From Ignavibacteriaceae bacterium (GTDB taxonomy: Bacteria; Bacteroidota; Ignavibacteria; Ignavibacteriales; Ignavibacteriaceae): a stretch of 64,000 nucleotides of DNA. The DNA is taken from assembly GCA_013388545.1 (NCBI GenBank), contig JACAFB010000047.1, positions 62,001 through 126,000 of the forward strand, in the 5' to 3' direction. Numbering within the stretch: the first letter of the stretch is position 1; each line of letters starts with the position of its first letter. Made by a program: the position numbers and the translations under genes. Below are positions 1 to 8,158 of the stretch, in pieces. The notes beneath the pieces are model-generated. The model searched no databases and was not told the DNA's origin. It saw only the letters and a program-made list of their open reading frames with translations.

Positions 1-2796
1 TAAAATTTTAGAATCAATTTCGAAAATGTTTCCATTAGCAATAAATTTCTGCTGATTAAATAATATATATGCCAATGATAATTTACCATCCCTGCCAATT
101 CTTCCGGATTCTTGAATAAAGCTCTCAATTGAACTTGGAAAATTAAGGTGGATTGAAAAACGAATGTTGGGTTTATCAATCCCCATCCCAAAAGCTTTGG
201 TACAAACTAAAAGATTCAACTTATTAGAAATAAACTTGTCCTGATTTTCAATATTATCTTTTTCTACTTGCGAATTATCTTTATCGTCTTCATCGTTCGT
301 ACCTATAAATGTACCAGCAAATCGCTTCAAATCTTTTTCTAAATTATCATAGACACCCATTTTTTCCCTGTTGTTCTGATTATATCTATCAGTGACTCCA
401 AATACCCACCCACGATGCGGACAAAATATAATACTGGCATTAAAACAATTATTATTATAAAAATTATCTAATATAATTTCTGACAACCTAATTTTTTGTA
501 ATTCATCCGCTAAAATGAATTCACCATACTTGATAATTCTTTGTGGATCATTGATATAGGCATCATTAAATATATCATTCTCATTTAAATTGAATAACTG
601 TAATTTTTCAGGAATCTGTCTCAGAATCTGATTAACAATCTTGTGTTTTTCTATACCAAGTTGCTTCTTAATGTCTAATTCGTTGTTTCCAAAAAAGTTA
701 ATATTAATTTCTTTAACTTCATACTGAATTTCTGGTCTGTTGGTCGTTTCATAACGAATAATAGCATCTGAATCTAGTGGATTATTTACAGTCGAAATTT
801 CTCTTAGAATATCAGAAAGTACATCGAAAGAAGCTGTCGCAGTAAGTCCAAATAAAGTAACAGGAGAACCATCCTTTGTTAAACAGTATCTGATTGCATT
901 TTCTCCAAGCCTTAAGTATGAGGTTCGGAAATCATGCCCCCATTCAGACACACAATGTGCTTCATCGATAACGCAATAACTGAAGTAAATTTTTTTCTCA
1001 TTCATTGAATTAAGTAACTGCCGAAATTCAGTTATTTGCAGACGTTCCGGAGAGACAAACGCAAACAACACCTCACCATTTTGTAATCGGTACTCTGCAC
1101 TTTCACGTTGAACATGATTCATTGTAGAATTAATAAACAAGGAATTGTCAATTAAATTCCTCCTTAAAGAATCGACTTGATCTTTCATCAATGATTTAAT
1201 AGGATCTACAATTAGAGTAACTCCCGCCTGTAGAAGCGCTGCCAACTGATATGTGAGCGATTTACCTCCACCCGTCTGAAGTAATCCAATGACACTTTCT
1301 AATTGAATGGCTCGGTTTAAAATAGGAAGTTGACCTAATCTGAATTCCTCCTTCCTAAAAATATCTCTTAGTAAATTTGTAAGTATTACTTTTCTTTCTT
1401 CAATTTCTTCGAAGTTATCATTAGGAAGTCTCTTACAAACCGGTTGATATTTTATTCTGTCAGAGCAATGAATTTTTCTGAGTGATTTAATTGAATGAAT
1501 TGATCTGATAGATCCGAAATTTTTCGGGGCTTTTGGAAATTTAACTCGTTTAGTAAGACCATCCCTTTCTAGCATCGAGATATCTAAAACTAAATCGTAC
1601 TCAGTTTCGTCTTTTATGACATCATCTTTTAATCTTAATTTGTCTATTACAGAACCATTTAATGATGATAATCGAAATTCATCAGTTGTATAAACCTGCA
1701 GATCAATCTTAGGGGGTCTGAATTCCTTACCTTGAAGAGAATAAATATTTTGTAATAGATACAAAGTATCTTCAATTGCTAATGATGCACAAGAAACGTC
1801 CTTTTCAATAACTGCAATCTTCCATTTTTCATCTGAGAGATTCAACGCTCCTCTTATTATGAATTCTATAAGAGTTTTTTGTATCCTTGCAATTGCAAAA
1901 GGTGTTAAAACTAAATGAAAAGCATCTAAAACTTCAGGGGTATTTAAAAAATTATTTGAATAATTTTTTTTAATTTGTGAAAAGTAATCAGATTGAAAAA
2001 CATTTGCGAGTGGTTGCAATAATTCATTTAATTGAGACCAATGTGACGTTTTTATTCTTATAGTTTCCCAACCACATTCCATAGCTTTGTTTGTTCTTTG
2101 AATATCTAATTCTCTTTGATTTGCTTCTTCATGATGAAATCCATCAATTTCAATAATTAAACCTCTTAAATTACTGCTGTTTATTCGCAGCGGGAATTCT
2201 ATTGAAAAATCTACCCGTTGATTCTTAAAATTTTCTTCATAAGCAGAAGGTATTTCATTTAATCGTAATAGTTCAGACAATGACCTCTGATTCTCGATTA
2301 ACTGAATTATGAAATCTCCATTTTCACCAAAGATCTCTGGCAATTTTTTGTATAAGAAATCCTCTTCAAACTCACTGTTTAGCTGCTCCCAACTTTTTTT
2401 ATATTCTATTTCTATATTTTCTCTTGTTAATCGCGGTTCAATCAAGTGCATCGACTTAAATAGTGTTGAGATAAATTCCGGATTACCTTCCTTTATTCTG
2501 CTCTTAAAGGAACCATATTCAGAATATTTTTCAAACCTATTGGAAGCATCCAAAATCTTATTCTCAAGCCAATAATTTAACCGAGTTGGTAGTCCTCGTG
2601 TAATTATGTTATTTGCTACCGCAAGCGTGGGCTCTATTTCGAAAAGATTTTCATTGAAATTAAGATTTGATGTTAATTCAAAATGAGATAATTGAAAGAG
2701 AATCTTATTTACTAATTCTTCTTTTTCAGGAAAATATTTATTTATAGCATCCTTTACAGATTCTATAATATAGCCGGCTTGAAGTTGAGTTTTCAT
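1..2796 (-). CDS. RecQ-like DEAH helicase with N-terminal nuclease-like region (3' end outside window)
   Basis: Open reading frame of 932 codons from ATG at 2796 to the left window edge, with no in-frame stop when read codon by codon. Residues about 505-905 carry SF2 RecQ-family motifs: Walker A TGGGKS (Lys512), DEAHC at 611-615, and motif VI QESGRIGRDG at 895-904. Residues about 208-250 resemble the DUF559/Vsr-like nuclease core: EIDG at 216-219, a His pair, then spaced Arg/Asp residues and a GWETIRIK strand. The first 190 residues and the linker 250-500 are unrecognised. No RQC or HRDC domain is visible before the edge. It starts 20 bp after a truncated HsdR gene on the same strand, which suggests a defence island. 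The helicase call is firm. The nuclease call is moderate, and a role in phage defence is inference. Confidence 0.85.
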   Translation of the reverse strand, partial: MKTQLQAGYIIESVKDAINKYFPEKEELVNKILFQLSHFELTSNLNFNENLFEIEPTLAVANNIITRGLPTRLNYWLENKILDASNRFEKYSEYGSFKSRIKEGNPEFISTLFKSMHLIEPRLTRENIEIEYKKSWEQLNSEFEEDFLYKKLPEIFGENGDFIIQLIENQRSLSELLRLNEIPSAYEENFKNQRVDFSIEFPLRINSSNLRGLIIEIDGFHHEEANQRELDIQRTNKAMECGWETIRIKTSHWSQLNELLQPLANVFQSDYFSQIKKNYSNNFLNTPEVLDAFHLVLTPFAIARIQKTLIEFIIRGALNLSDEKWKIAVIEKDVSCASLAIEDTLYLLQNIYSLQGKEFRPPKIDLQVYTTDEFRLSSLNGSVIDKLRLKDDVIKDETEYDLVLDISMLERDGLTKRVKFPKAPKNFGSIRSIHSIKSLRKIHCSDRIKYQPVCKRLPNDNFEEIEERKVILTNLLRDIFRKEEFRLGQLPILNRAIQLESVIGLLQTGGGKSLTYQLAALLQAGVTLIVDPIKSLMKDQVDSLRRNLIDNSLFINSTMNHVQRESAEYRLQNGEVLFAFVSPERLQITEFRQLLNSMNEKKIYFSYCVIDEAHCVSEWGHDFRTSYLRLGENAIRYCLTKDGSPVTLFGLTATASFDVLSDILREISTVNNPLDSDAIIRYETTNRPEIQYEVKEININFFGNNELDIKKQLGIEKHKIVNQILRQIPEKLQLFNLNENDIFNDAYINDPQRIIKYGEFILADELQKIRLSEIILDNFYNNNCFNASIIFCPHRGWVFGVTDRYNQNNREKMGVYDNLEKDLKRFAGTFIGTNDEDDKDNSQVEKDNIENQDKFISNKLNLLVCTKAFGMGIDKPNIRFSIHLNFPSSIESFIQESGRIGRDGKLSLAYILFNQQKFIANGNIFEIDSKIL

Positions 2797-2816
2797 ACTT
2801 TTTACAAAAATTTATT

Positions 2817-3446
2817 TTAGTCTTTTCTCTTAGCCTTTGCAAATTTCAACAAACTATAAACAGCAGTGATTGCAGTATAAGTTTTTCCTGCACCTGTTGC
2901 CATTTGGATAAGTGCGCGGGGTTTATTCTGAGCGAAAGAATTTTCAAGATTTAAAATTGCATTAACCTGGCAAACACGAAGTCCGCTGGAGTTAAGTGTA
3001 GGAAACTTTTTTAACCTTGCACGCAGAGTTTCTTCCTGCTTTAACCATTCGTAAAGAGTTTCTGGTTTGTGGAAATGAAATACCTCACGCTGTCTTGGTG
3101 AAGGATCTCGTGCATCAGTAAAATAGGTTTCGGTTCCTGTGGATTCATACTGGAACGGAAGGATTTCATCTTTGCGAATATATTTTAAATTATCAGCGGA
3201 ATATCGTGTAGTTTGATCGTGCACCTGACTTAAGGTATGCCCTTCTTTCTTTGCTTCAATTACACCAACAGGTTTTCTATCAATGAAAAGAATATAATCG
3301 GCAGCACCAGATTCGGTTGGATATTCACGAACAGCAACTCCTAATCCGGCTGAAGGATTGAAATCTTTTAAGTCCTGTACAATCCATCCGGCTAGTTGGA
3401 GTTGCTTGTCAATTTTTTGACGTGCTTGTTGTTCCGGTGTCAGCAA
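2817..3446 (-). pseudogene. hsdR: Type I restriction enzyme R subunit (HsdR), 5' fragment
   Basis: A 209-residue remnant of a subunit that is normally several times longer. It keeps the N-terminal HSDR_N nuclease domain (PD-(D/E)xK-type Asp50 and E64-A-K66) and the first motor motif MATGAGKT (183-190). It then stops at KFAKAKRKD, where intact homologues continue into the helicase core. The break maps to about 2826, 30 bp from the start of the downstream helicase. The start is TTG at 3446, preceded by an AAGGA Shine-Dalgarno-like sequence. No HsdM or HsdS is in the window. It may still make a nuclease-only protein, but loss of the motor makes restriction unlikely. Confidence 0.8.
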
Positions 3447-3484
3447 TCAATTCCTTAAAATTTTTTTTAACTTTTAATTGAAAC

Positions 3485-3580
3485 CTGCTTTAACAACCAA
3501 CTCACCACCCTCGAAAAAGAAATGAAAAAGGAAGGGAGTGTAATTTTCTTATACGTGGTCTTAACGTTTTCAAAATTACA
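3485..3580. repeat. Diverged direct repeat, copy 1 (upstream of the HsdR fragment)
   Basis: About 95 bp that aligns with a second copy at 4897-4992 in the same orientation. Shared blocks in order are AACCAA near the left end, CACCCCT/CACCCT, GAAGGGAGT, TTTCTTA, and a GTTTT-AAAATTACA right end. Read on the minus strand, each copy lies about 35-40 bp upstream of a start codon. The ends of this copy are imperfectly complementary (TTAACAACCAAC on the left, GTGGTCTTAA on the right). It could be a promoter or leader duplication, or a cassette-type recombination site. A good attC consensus could not be fitted. Confidence 0.5.
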
Positions 3581-3630
3581 CATTAAAAATAGCTATTTAA
3601 TTAAAGTATGGCTAATAAAATCTTAGATAT

Positions 3631-4863
3631 TCACCTGGGATTTATTTTTCTGCTGCTTGTTCTTAACCATTCTTCTGCCATCGCGTTTAGTTCCGGTGAG
3701 ACTTTAAAGTTTCGGAAGCCGTTTAGTTCGGCGATAGAAAATATTCCTTTTTCCTTTACAACTTCCAGCGTTGCTTCTTCATCTTTGTAAATAACTCTGT
3801 AAAAATAACATTTACCGCTGCGTATTCTACCAGCATAACTGCGAATACAATTCTGCTGTCGTTTTGCCCACGAGATCAACTCTGTTTCTGTGGTAATTGC
3901 TGTAATGTATTCGTTTTCTTCAATCGGAGGTTTAGGGAATATTTCACGTTTTTCCCATTTACTTTTTACTTTTTCATCAAACTTTTTCTTTGCTTCATCA
4001 AGTCGGGATATTGAAATACTTTTTGGAAGTGCAACCTTCCATTGTTTTGATTTATGGTGCATCTGCAAAAGCATTGACGCTTTAAGTGCATAGCGCTCAT
4101 CTGCAGCTAATTCAAATACAAGTCTGTCATTAATACTTTCAAGAACTTCTGTATAAACAGAAACAAAATGAATGAGTTTTTTATTGATTTTCTTGGCAAA
4201 TGAAAGTACCTGTAAAATTCTTTCTTTTATTTCGGCTTTAGCCATCAAAACTTTTTTAAGCCGCAAAAGAAGTTTAATATCCAGCATATTGGGCTGTACC
4301 TTAGAAAATATTTTTACCATTCTTGCTTCTTCAGGAAATCCGCAAAGCCCTATTACTTCTTTTCGCTTTGTCTTTATCATTCTCTGAAAGAGATCAATGT
4401 TAGCATAGTACAGAAAAGACGGATTAAACTTCTCCATATTGACAATGATATATGCAAGTGCTGGATTTGTTTTCATAAGAGAAATAAAATCATCACCAAT
4501 CATTTTAACAGCACCGACAAGCTCCCAATGTGAGTCCGGAAAACGAGATACCTGTTCAATTATCTCAGTCGGAATTGAAAGAAAGAATCTCCTAATTACT
4601 TCCGGATCAATTTCTTCTTTTTTCTTTTCCTTTTGTTCCAGCTCTTTCTCAAATAAATGTATCTGCTGCGGTTTCTTTTTTTTCTTAGGAAGGATTATTG
4701 CTTTTTTAGTTACATCAATTGAAGGAAAAATTTCTATCCATATATCTGTATCTGCAGCGGAGACAAATCCTCGCCATATTGGATAGCCTGCTACAACTAA
4801 AACGTAGTCTTCACTCTTAATCACAAATAAGTTCGTTTTGTCGAATGATTCGAAAGGATTCAT
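3631..4863 (-). CDS. PcfJ-like protein
   Basis: A 410-residue protein of unknown biochemical role. The C-terminal third resembles the PcfJ-like domain first named on enterococcal conjugative plasmids: residues about 325-400 contain ELISWAKRQQNCIRSYAGRI, then GKCYFYRVIYKDEEATLEV and a conserved SIAELNG strand. The middle (about 100-300) looks helical, and a Lys/Glu-rich stretch lies near 60-85. No membrane segment or signal peptide is visible. The gene stands alone, with about 180 bp before the HsdR fragment, and is bracketed by the two repeat copies, which suggests arrival as a cassette. Family assignment is moderate; the function is unknown. Confidence 0.65.
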   Translation of the reverse strand: MNPFESFDKTNLFVIKSEDYVLVVAGYPIWRGFVSAADTDIWIEIFPSIDVTKKAIILPKKKKKPQQIHLFEKELEQKEKKKEEIDPEVIRRFFLSIPTEIIEQVSRFPDSHWELVGAVKMIGDDFISLMKTNPALAYIIVNMEKFNPSFLYYANIDLFQRMIKTKRKEVIGLCGFPEEARMVKIFSKVQPNMLDIKLLLRLKKVLMAKAEIKERILQVLSFAKKINKKLIHFVSVYTEVLESINDRLVFELAADERYALKASMLLQMHHKSKQWKVALPKSISISRLDEAKKKFDEKVKSKWEKREIFPKPPIEENEYITAITTETELISWAKRQQNCIRSYAGRIRSGKCYFYRVIYKDEEATLEVVKEKGIFSIAELNGFRNFKVSPELNAMAEEWLRTSSRKINPR

Positions 4864-4896
4864 ATTCTTCGTAACAAATTTTAATTAAGTGATAAG

Positions 4897-4992
4897 CACC
4901 AACCAAATTGGCACCCCTGTTAAAAAATTGAAAACATGAAGGGAGTTTACTTTCTTAAAATTAACTATGTACAATTAGTTTTAAAATTACAA
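4897..4992. repeat. Diverged direct repeat, copy 2 (upstream of the PcfJ-like gene)
   Basis: Second copy of the repeat at 3485-3580, about 1.41 kb away in the same orientation. GAAGGGAGT followed by a TTTCTTA block, and the right-end AGTTTTAAAATTACAATTA, are the best-preserved parts. It ends about 35 bp before the PcfJ-like start codon on the minus strand. The spacing to the start codon matches that of copy 1 to the HsdR fragment. Confidence 0.5.
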
Positions 4993-5075
4993 TTATAATT
5001 AGGAAAATGATTCAACTAAGTCTAACATAAAATATTATATACCTTGATAGTGAATTTTTGTCCAATGATACGCAA

Positions 5076-5960
5076 TCATAAATCAAAAAATCCTGAAGAG
5101 ACAAATAAATTACGTAGCTGGTTAAACTGATTTTCATTTAATTTCTTTAGAGGAAGTCTTGGTTCGCCTCCAAAGTAACCCGCCATATCCATTGCGGCTT
5201 TCAGTCCCGCTACTCCATAAACAGAAGTAACAGCCCGATTAAGCTGAACTAATTTATTCTGCAGAGCCAACGAATCCCCAAGCTTACCCTTGTTATAAAG
5301 TTCAATAACATCAATACACTGTTTTGGAAGAACGTTTGCAAGCGCTACTATACCGCCTTTTGCACCGACACATAAACCTGAGTAAATAATTGAAGCTGTA
5401 CCAACCAGAACATCAAAATTATTTTCAGTCATCGAAACATATTCAATAATCTGAGTTATTACCTCACTGCTGCTTTTTATACCGGCTATGTTTTTATGTT
5501 GAGCTAAGGCTGCAACTGTTTCAGGTTCAATTGTCACATTGGTGAATTTTGGGACGTTATAGATTATCAATGGTACTTTTATCGAATCCGCAATCGCTTG
5601 AAAATAACTCAGAAGCTGATCGTGTTTCATTTCATTTTTATAAAAAGATGGTGTTAATACAAGTACATAGTCTGCTCCTTCATCTGCTGCGATATTACTG
5701 AGTCTGATGGTATCCTTAATTGAATCTGAACCGGTGCCGGCAATCAAAGTTTTATCAGGAGATGAAAATTCTTTCACTTTGCTGATGAAAGCAACTTTCT
5801 CATCAAAAGTAAGAAAAGCGCTCTCACCATTTGATCCGAGAGCAACATATCCAGAAAGATTGGTTTCATTTAACTTATCAATGTTGAATTTTAGCTTTTC
5901 AAAAGATATTTCACCATTAATAAAAGGAGTTGTTATCGGGGGATAGATTCCTTTAAGCAT
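5076..5960 (-). CDS. 4-hydroxy-2-oxoglutarate aldolase (DapA superfamily)
   Basis: A 294-residue TIM-barrel lyase of the DapA/NAL superfamily. GSNGES (42-47) is the carboxylate-binding loop, Tyr134 (YNVP) the catalytic Tyr, and Lys162 (AGIKSSS) the Schiff-base Lys. Segments such as GGIVALANVLPKQC and GYFGGEPRLPL are closer to animal mitochondrial HOGA than to bacterial dihydrodipicolinate synthase. HOGA splits 4-hydroxy-2-oxoglutarate into pyruvate and glyoxylate, the last step of hydroxyproline breakdown. The gene follows a proline-dehydrogenase-like gene by 12 bp, which fits that role. A generic pyruvate aldolase or DapA remains possible. Confidence 0.8.
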   Translation of the reverse strand: MLKGIYPPITTPFINGEISFEKLKFNIDKLNETNLSGYVALGSNGESAFLTFDEKVAFISKVKEFSSPDKTLIAGTGSDSIKDTIRLSNIAADEGADYVLVLTPSFYKNEMKHDQLLSYFQAIADSIKVPLIIYNVPKFTNVTIEPETVAALAQHKNIAGIKSSSEVITQIIEYVSMTENNFDVLVGTASIIYSGLCVGAKGGIVALANVLPKQCIDVIELYNKGKLGDSLALQNKLVQLNRAVTSVYGVAGLKAAMDMAGYFGGEPRLPLKKLNENQFNQLRNLFVSSGFFDL

Positions 5961-5972
5961 AATTTCATTTTT

Positions 5973-6902
5973 CTATTTATTAAAAATGTTTTTTATAACG
6001 AACCAAATATTAGCCGGTCTTTCTGCAAGGCGCCGAACGTACCAGGGATACCATGCTTTACCATAACTTATAAGGACGTAAAAATTATACCCTTCCTTTG
6101 CAAGACGTAATTGCTCATTCACTTTTATACCATAAAGCATCTTAAACATCAGAGAATTGCGTTGAAGATTTTTTTGCTTGGCATAAAGTTCAATACGGGA
6201 TATTAAATTGCTGTCGTGCGTAGCAAATGCCGGAGATAAATTGTGTGTAGAATATGCATCAATCATTTTTTTTGAAAGCGAAAAGAAATTCTCATCTACA
6301 TCTGTTTTTTTAGTAAAGGCAATCGTTGCAGGTTCGCGGTAAGCACCTTTTACAAGTCTGATCAAAGGAGAATACTCAAGTAATCTTTTCAGATCAGAGT
6401 CAGTTCTGAAAAGATATGCTTGCAAACATAAACCAACATTTGAGTAGTTATTTTTAATTTGGCAATAAAATTCGATTGTCCTATCAACATAGCTGCTTTG
6501 TTCCATATCAATCCAGACAATATTATTAAATTGCTTTGCTTTCTCAGCAATTACTTTAAAATGTTCATAAGCCGCGTCGAATGAAATATCGAAGCCAAGC
6601 TGTGTAAGCTTAAGAGAAATTTCGGTTGCCAAATTGTTTTTATTTATCTCAGCAAGAGCGGTCAGGTAATTCTGAGTTACGATTTCGGCTTCTTTCAGTT
6701 CTGTTACATTTTCTCCAAGGTAAGTGAAAACTGTTTTTATTCCGATCTCTTTAAGTTTTTTTGCTTCGCAAATTGCATCTTCTAATTCTTCGCCGGGCAT
6801 AAACCGCCTGACTGCTTTTTTCACAAATGACCATTGAGGTACGTTCTTTTTCAACCATTCATTTTGTGAACACCACAGAAGTATATTTCTTGAAATGCTC
6901 AT
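5973..6902 (-). CDS. Proline (or hydroxyproline) dehydrogenase
   Basis: A 309-residue FAD-dependent TIM-barrel enzyme of the monofunctional ProDH type; there is no P5C dehydrogenase domain. VKGAYREP (184-191) and the C-terminal RRLAERPAN (290-298), whose Arg pair and Glu hold the substrate carboxylate, are both present. Three residues before the Arg pair is Trp287, where many proline dehydrogenases have Tyr. A change at this site is linked to hydroxyproline use in the animal enzyme PRODH2. It is the first gene of a two-gene unit with the HOGA-like aldolase, so hydroxyproline is a reasonable alternative substrate. Confidence 0.85.
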   Translation of the reverse strand: MSISRNILLWCSQNEWLKKNVPQWSFVKKAVRRFMPGEELEDAICEAKKLKEIGIKTVFTYLGENVTELKEAEIVTQNYLTALAEINKNNLATEISLKLTQLGFDISFDAAYEHFKVIAEKAKQFNNIVWIDMEQSSYVDRTIEFYCQIKNNYSNVGLCLQAYLFRTDSDLKRLLEYSPLIRLVKGAYREPATIAFTKKTDVDENFFSLSKKMIDAYSTHNLSPAFATHDSNLISRIELYAKQKNLQRNSLMFKMLYGIKVNEQLRLAKEGYNFYVLISYGKAWYPWYVRRLAERPANIWFVIKNIFNK

Positions 6903-6940
6903 ATTATTTTAGACATAATGAATTAGTGATGATCATTATT

Positions 6941-7822
6941 TCATTTTAAAATAACATCAATTACTACCGGCATGTGATCGGATGGAAATTTTCCATTAAA
7001 TGTTTCGCCAATCACAGCATGCTGAATAACTTCTACTTTATCATTGATAAAAATATAATCAATTTTATTTCCGGGAATTAATTCGTTGCTGAATCCGTTG
7101 TAAGTTATATCCGAGCCATATTTATAAAAAACAGATTTATCTTCAGAATCATAAAGTTTGATCTTGTTATTTTCTTCATTTGAATTTGTAATTATGTGAT
7201 AAACGTCTGAATCTTTTAATGAGTTAAAATCCCCTGTTAAAATTAAAGGAATGTCTTCAAGCTCAGATATAAGATTTATAATAAATGAGGCACTATTTTT
7301 TCTTGCCTCAATGCCGACATGATCTAAGTGAGTATTAAGAAAATAGAACTCTTTTGCCGGATTTATTCTTAATATTTTTGAAACTGTAATTATTCGTTTA
7401 CACACAGCATCCCAGCCCATCGAAACTTTATCCGGGGTTTGAGAGAGCCAGAAGGTTTTATAGTCAAGCACTTTAAATTCAGAATGTTTATAAAGCACAG
7501 CCGAGAATTCTCCTGAAAGATTACCGTCATCTCTTCCAACTCCGATCCATTTATAATCAGGAAGCATCGCTGTTAAATCCTCGAGCTGATTTAACAAGGC
7601 TTCCTGAACTCCAATAATATCCGGCGAATGGAACCGAATAACAGAAGCAACCAGTTCCCGCCGGTTCTTCCATGAATTAGTATTAGATTCGTTTTTATCA
7701 TCATACCTGATGTTGTATGACATCACTCTAAGCTTATCCTGAGCTGAAGACTCCGCCGAAAGGCTTATAATGAATGCAATGAATAACAGATAAATTAAAG
7801 AAGAATTAAACGCTGATTTCAT
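6941..7822 (-). CDS. Secreted endonuclease/exonuclease/phosphatase-family protein
   Basis: A 293-residue EEP-fold hydrolase with a signal peptide (hydrophobic 9-22, cleavage near SSAQ). Catalytic motifs in order are SYNIRYD (metal-site Asn), QEAL (metal-binding Glu), the LDHVG loop, GDFNS and the terminal SDHMPV His/Asp pair. The full active site looks intact. Such exported proteins act as phosphodiesterases or phosphatases on nucleic acids, sugar phosphates or lipids, and the substrate cannot be told from sequence. It lies 38 bp upstream of the ProDH gene and may share its promoter, but no metabolic link is clear. Confidence 0.85.
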   Translation of the reverse strand: MKSAFNSSLIYLLFIAFIISLSAESSAQDKLRVMSYNIRYDDKNESNTNSWKNRRELVASVIRFHSPDIIGVQEALLNQLEDLTAMLPDYKWIGVGRDDGNLSGEFSAVLYKHSEFKVLDYKTFWLSQTPDKVSMGWDAVCKRIITVSKILRINPAKEFYFLNTHLDHVGIEARKNSASFIINLISELEDIPLILTGDFNSLKDSDVYHIITNSNEENNKIKLYDSEDKSVFYKYGSDITYNGFSNELIPGNKIDYIFINDKVEVIQHAVIGETFNGKFPSDHMPVVIDVILK

Positions 7823-8158
7823 AAATATTCATTTTTTCTTTAAAGAATTTTTTTTATGTTTGCTTTGAGAGCTTGAGAGCAATTGTGTCATTTTTAATCA
7901 TTCTCAGTCAAAAATAACCAACGAATCAAAATAAGAAAAGTAATTCTGTACTTTTTTGCTATTATCATTAAGTAAAAAGTACGTACTAAAAATTCAAAGT
8001 CAAGTTGATTCGTTAATTAGTGATTAAAAATAAGCACATCAAAAACTCTCTGAATTGGTACTTTCTTTGAGGTAAATTAAATCAAATTTATTAGTTGAGA
8101 GTTTCTCTCCGACCGAAGGGTTACTCAATAAGTCAAAGTAACACGGAGCATTTTAAAT
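7823..8158. other. Divergent intergenic region (336 bp)
   Basis: Gap between the EEP gene (minus) and the curlin-repeat gene (plus). It must hold both promoters. Its main visible content is the nested inverted repeat at 7890-8031. An ACGGAG ribosome-binding-like sequence lies about 11 bp before the ATG at 8159. No small ORF with a convincing start was found. Confidence 0.6.
7890..8031. repeat. Nested imperfect inverted repeat
   Basis: Three arm pairs share nearly one centre (about 7961-7967). ATTTTTAATCA at 7890-7900 pairs with 8021-8031 (11 bp). AACGAATCAA at 7920-7929 pairs with 8005-8014 (10 bp). GTACTTTTT from 7948 pairs with AAAAAGTAC ending at 7982 (9 bp). The whole could fold into a long hairpin with internal loops. 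It may be a MITE-like remnant, a structured leader RNA or an operator cluster. Confidence 0.55.

Noticed and set aside
3485..4992. The two 95-bp repeats as integron attC sites
   Set aside because: No clean RYYYAAC/GTTRRRY core pair could be fitted in either orientation and no integrase is in the window, so only the repeat is reported.
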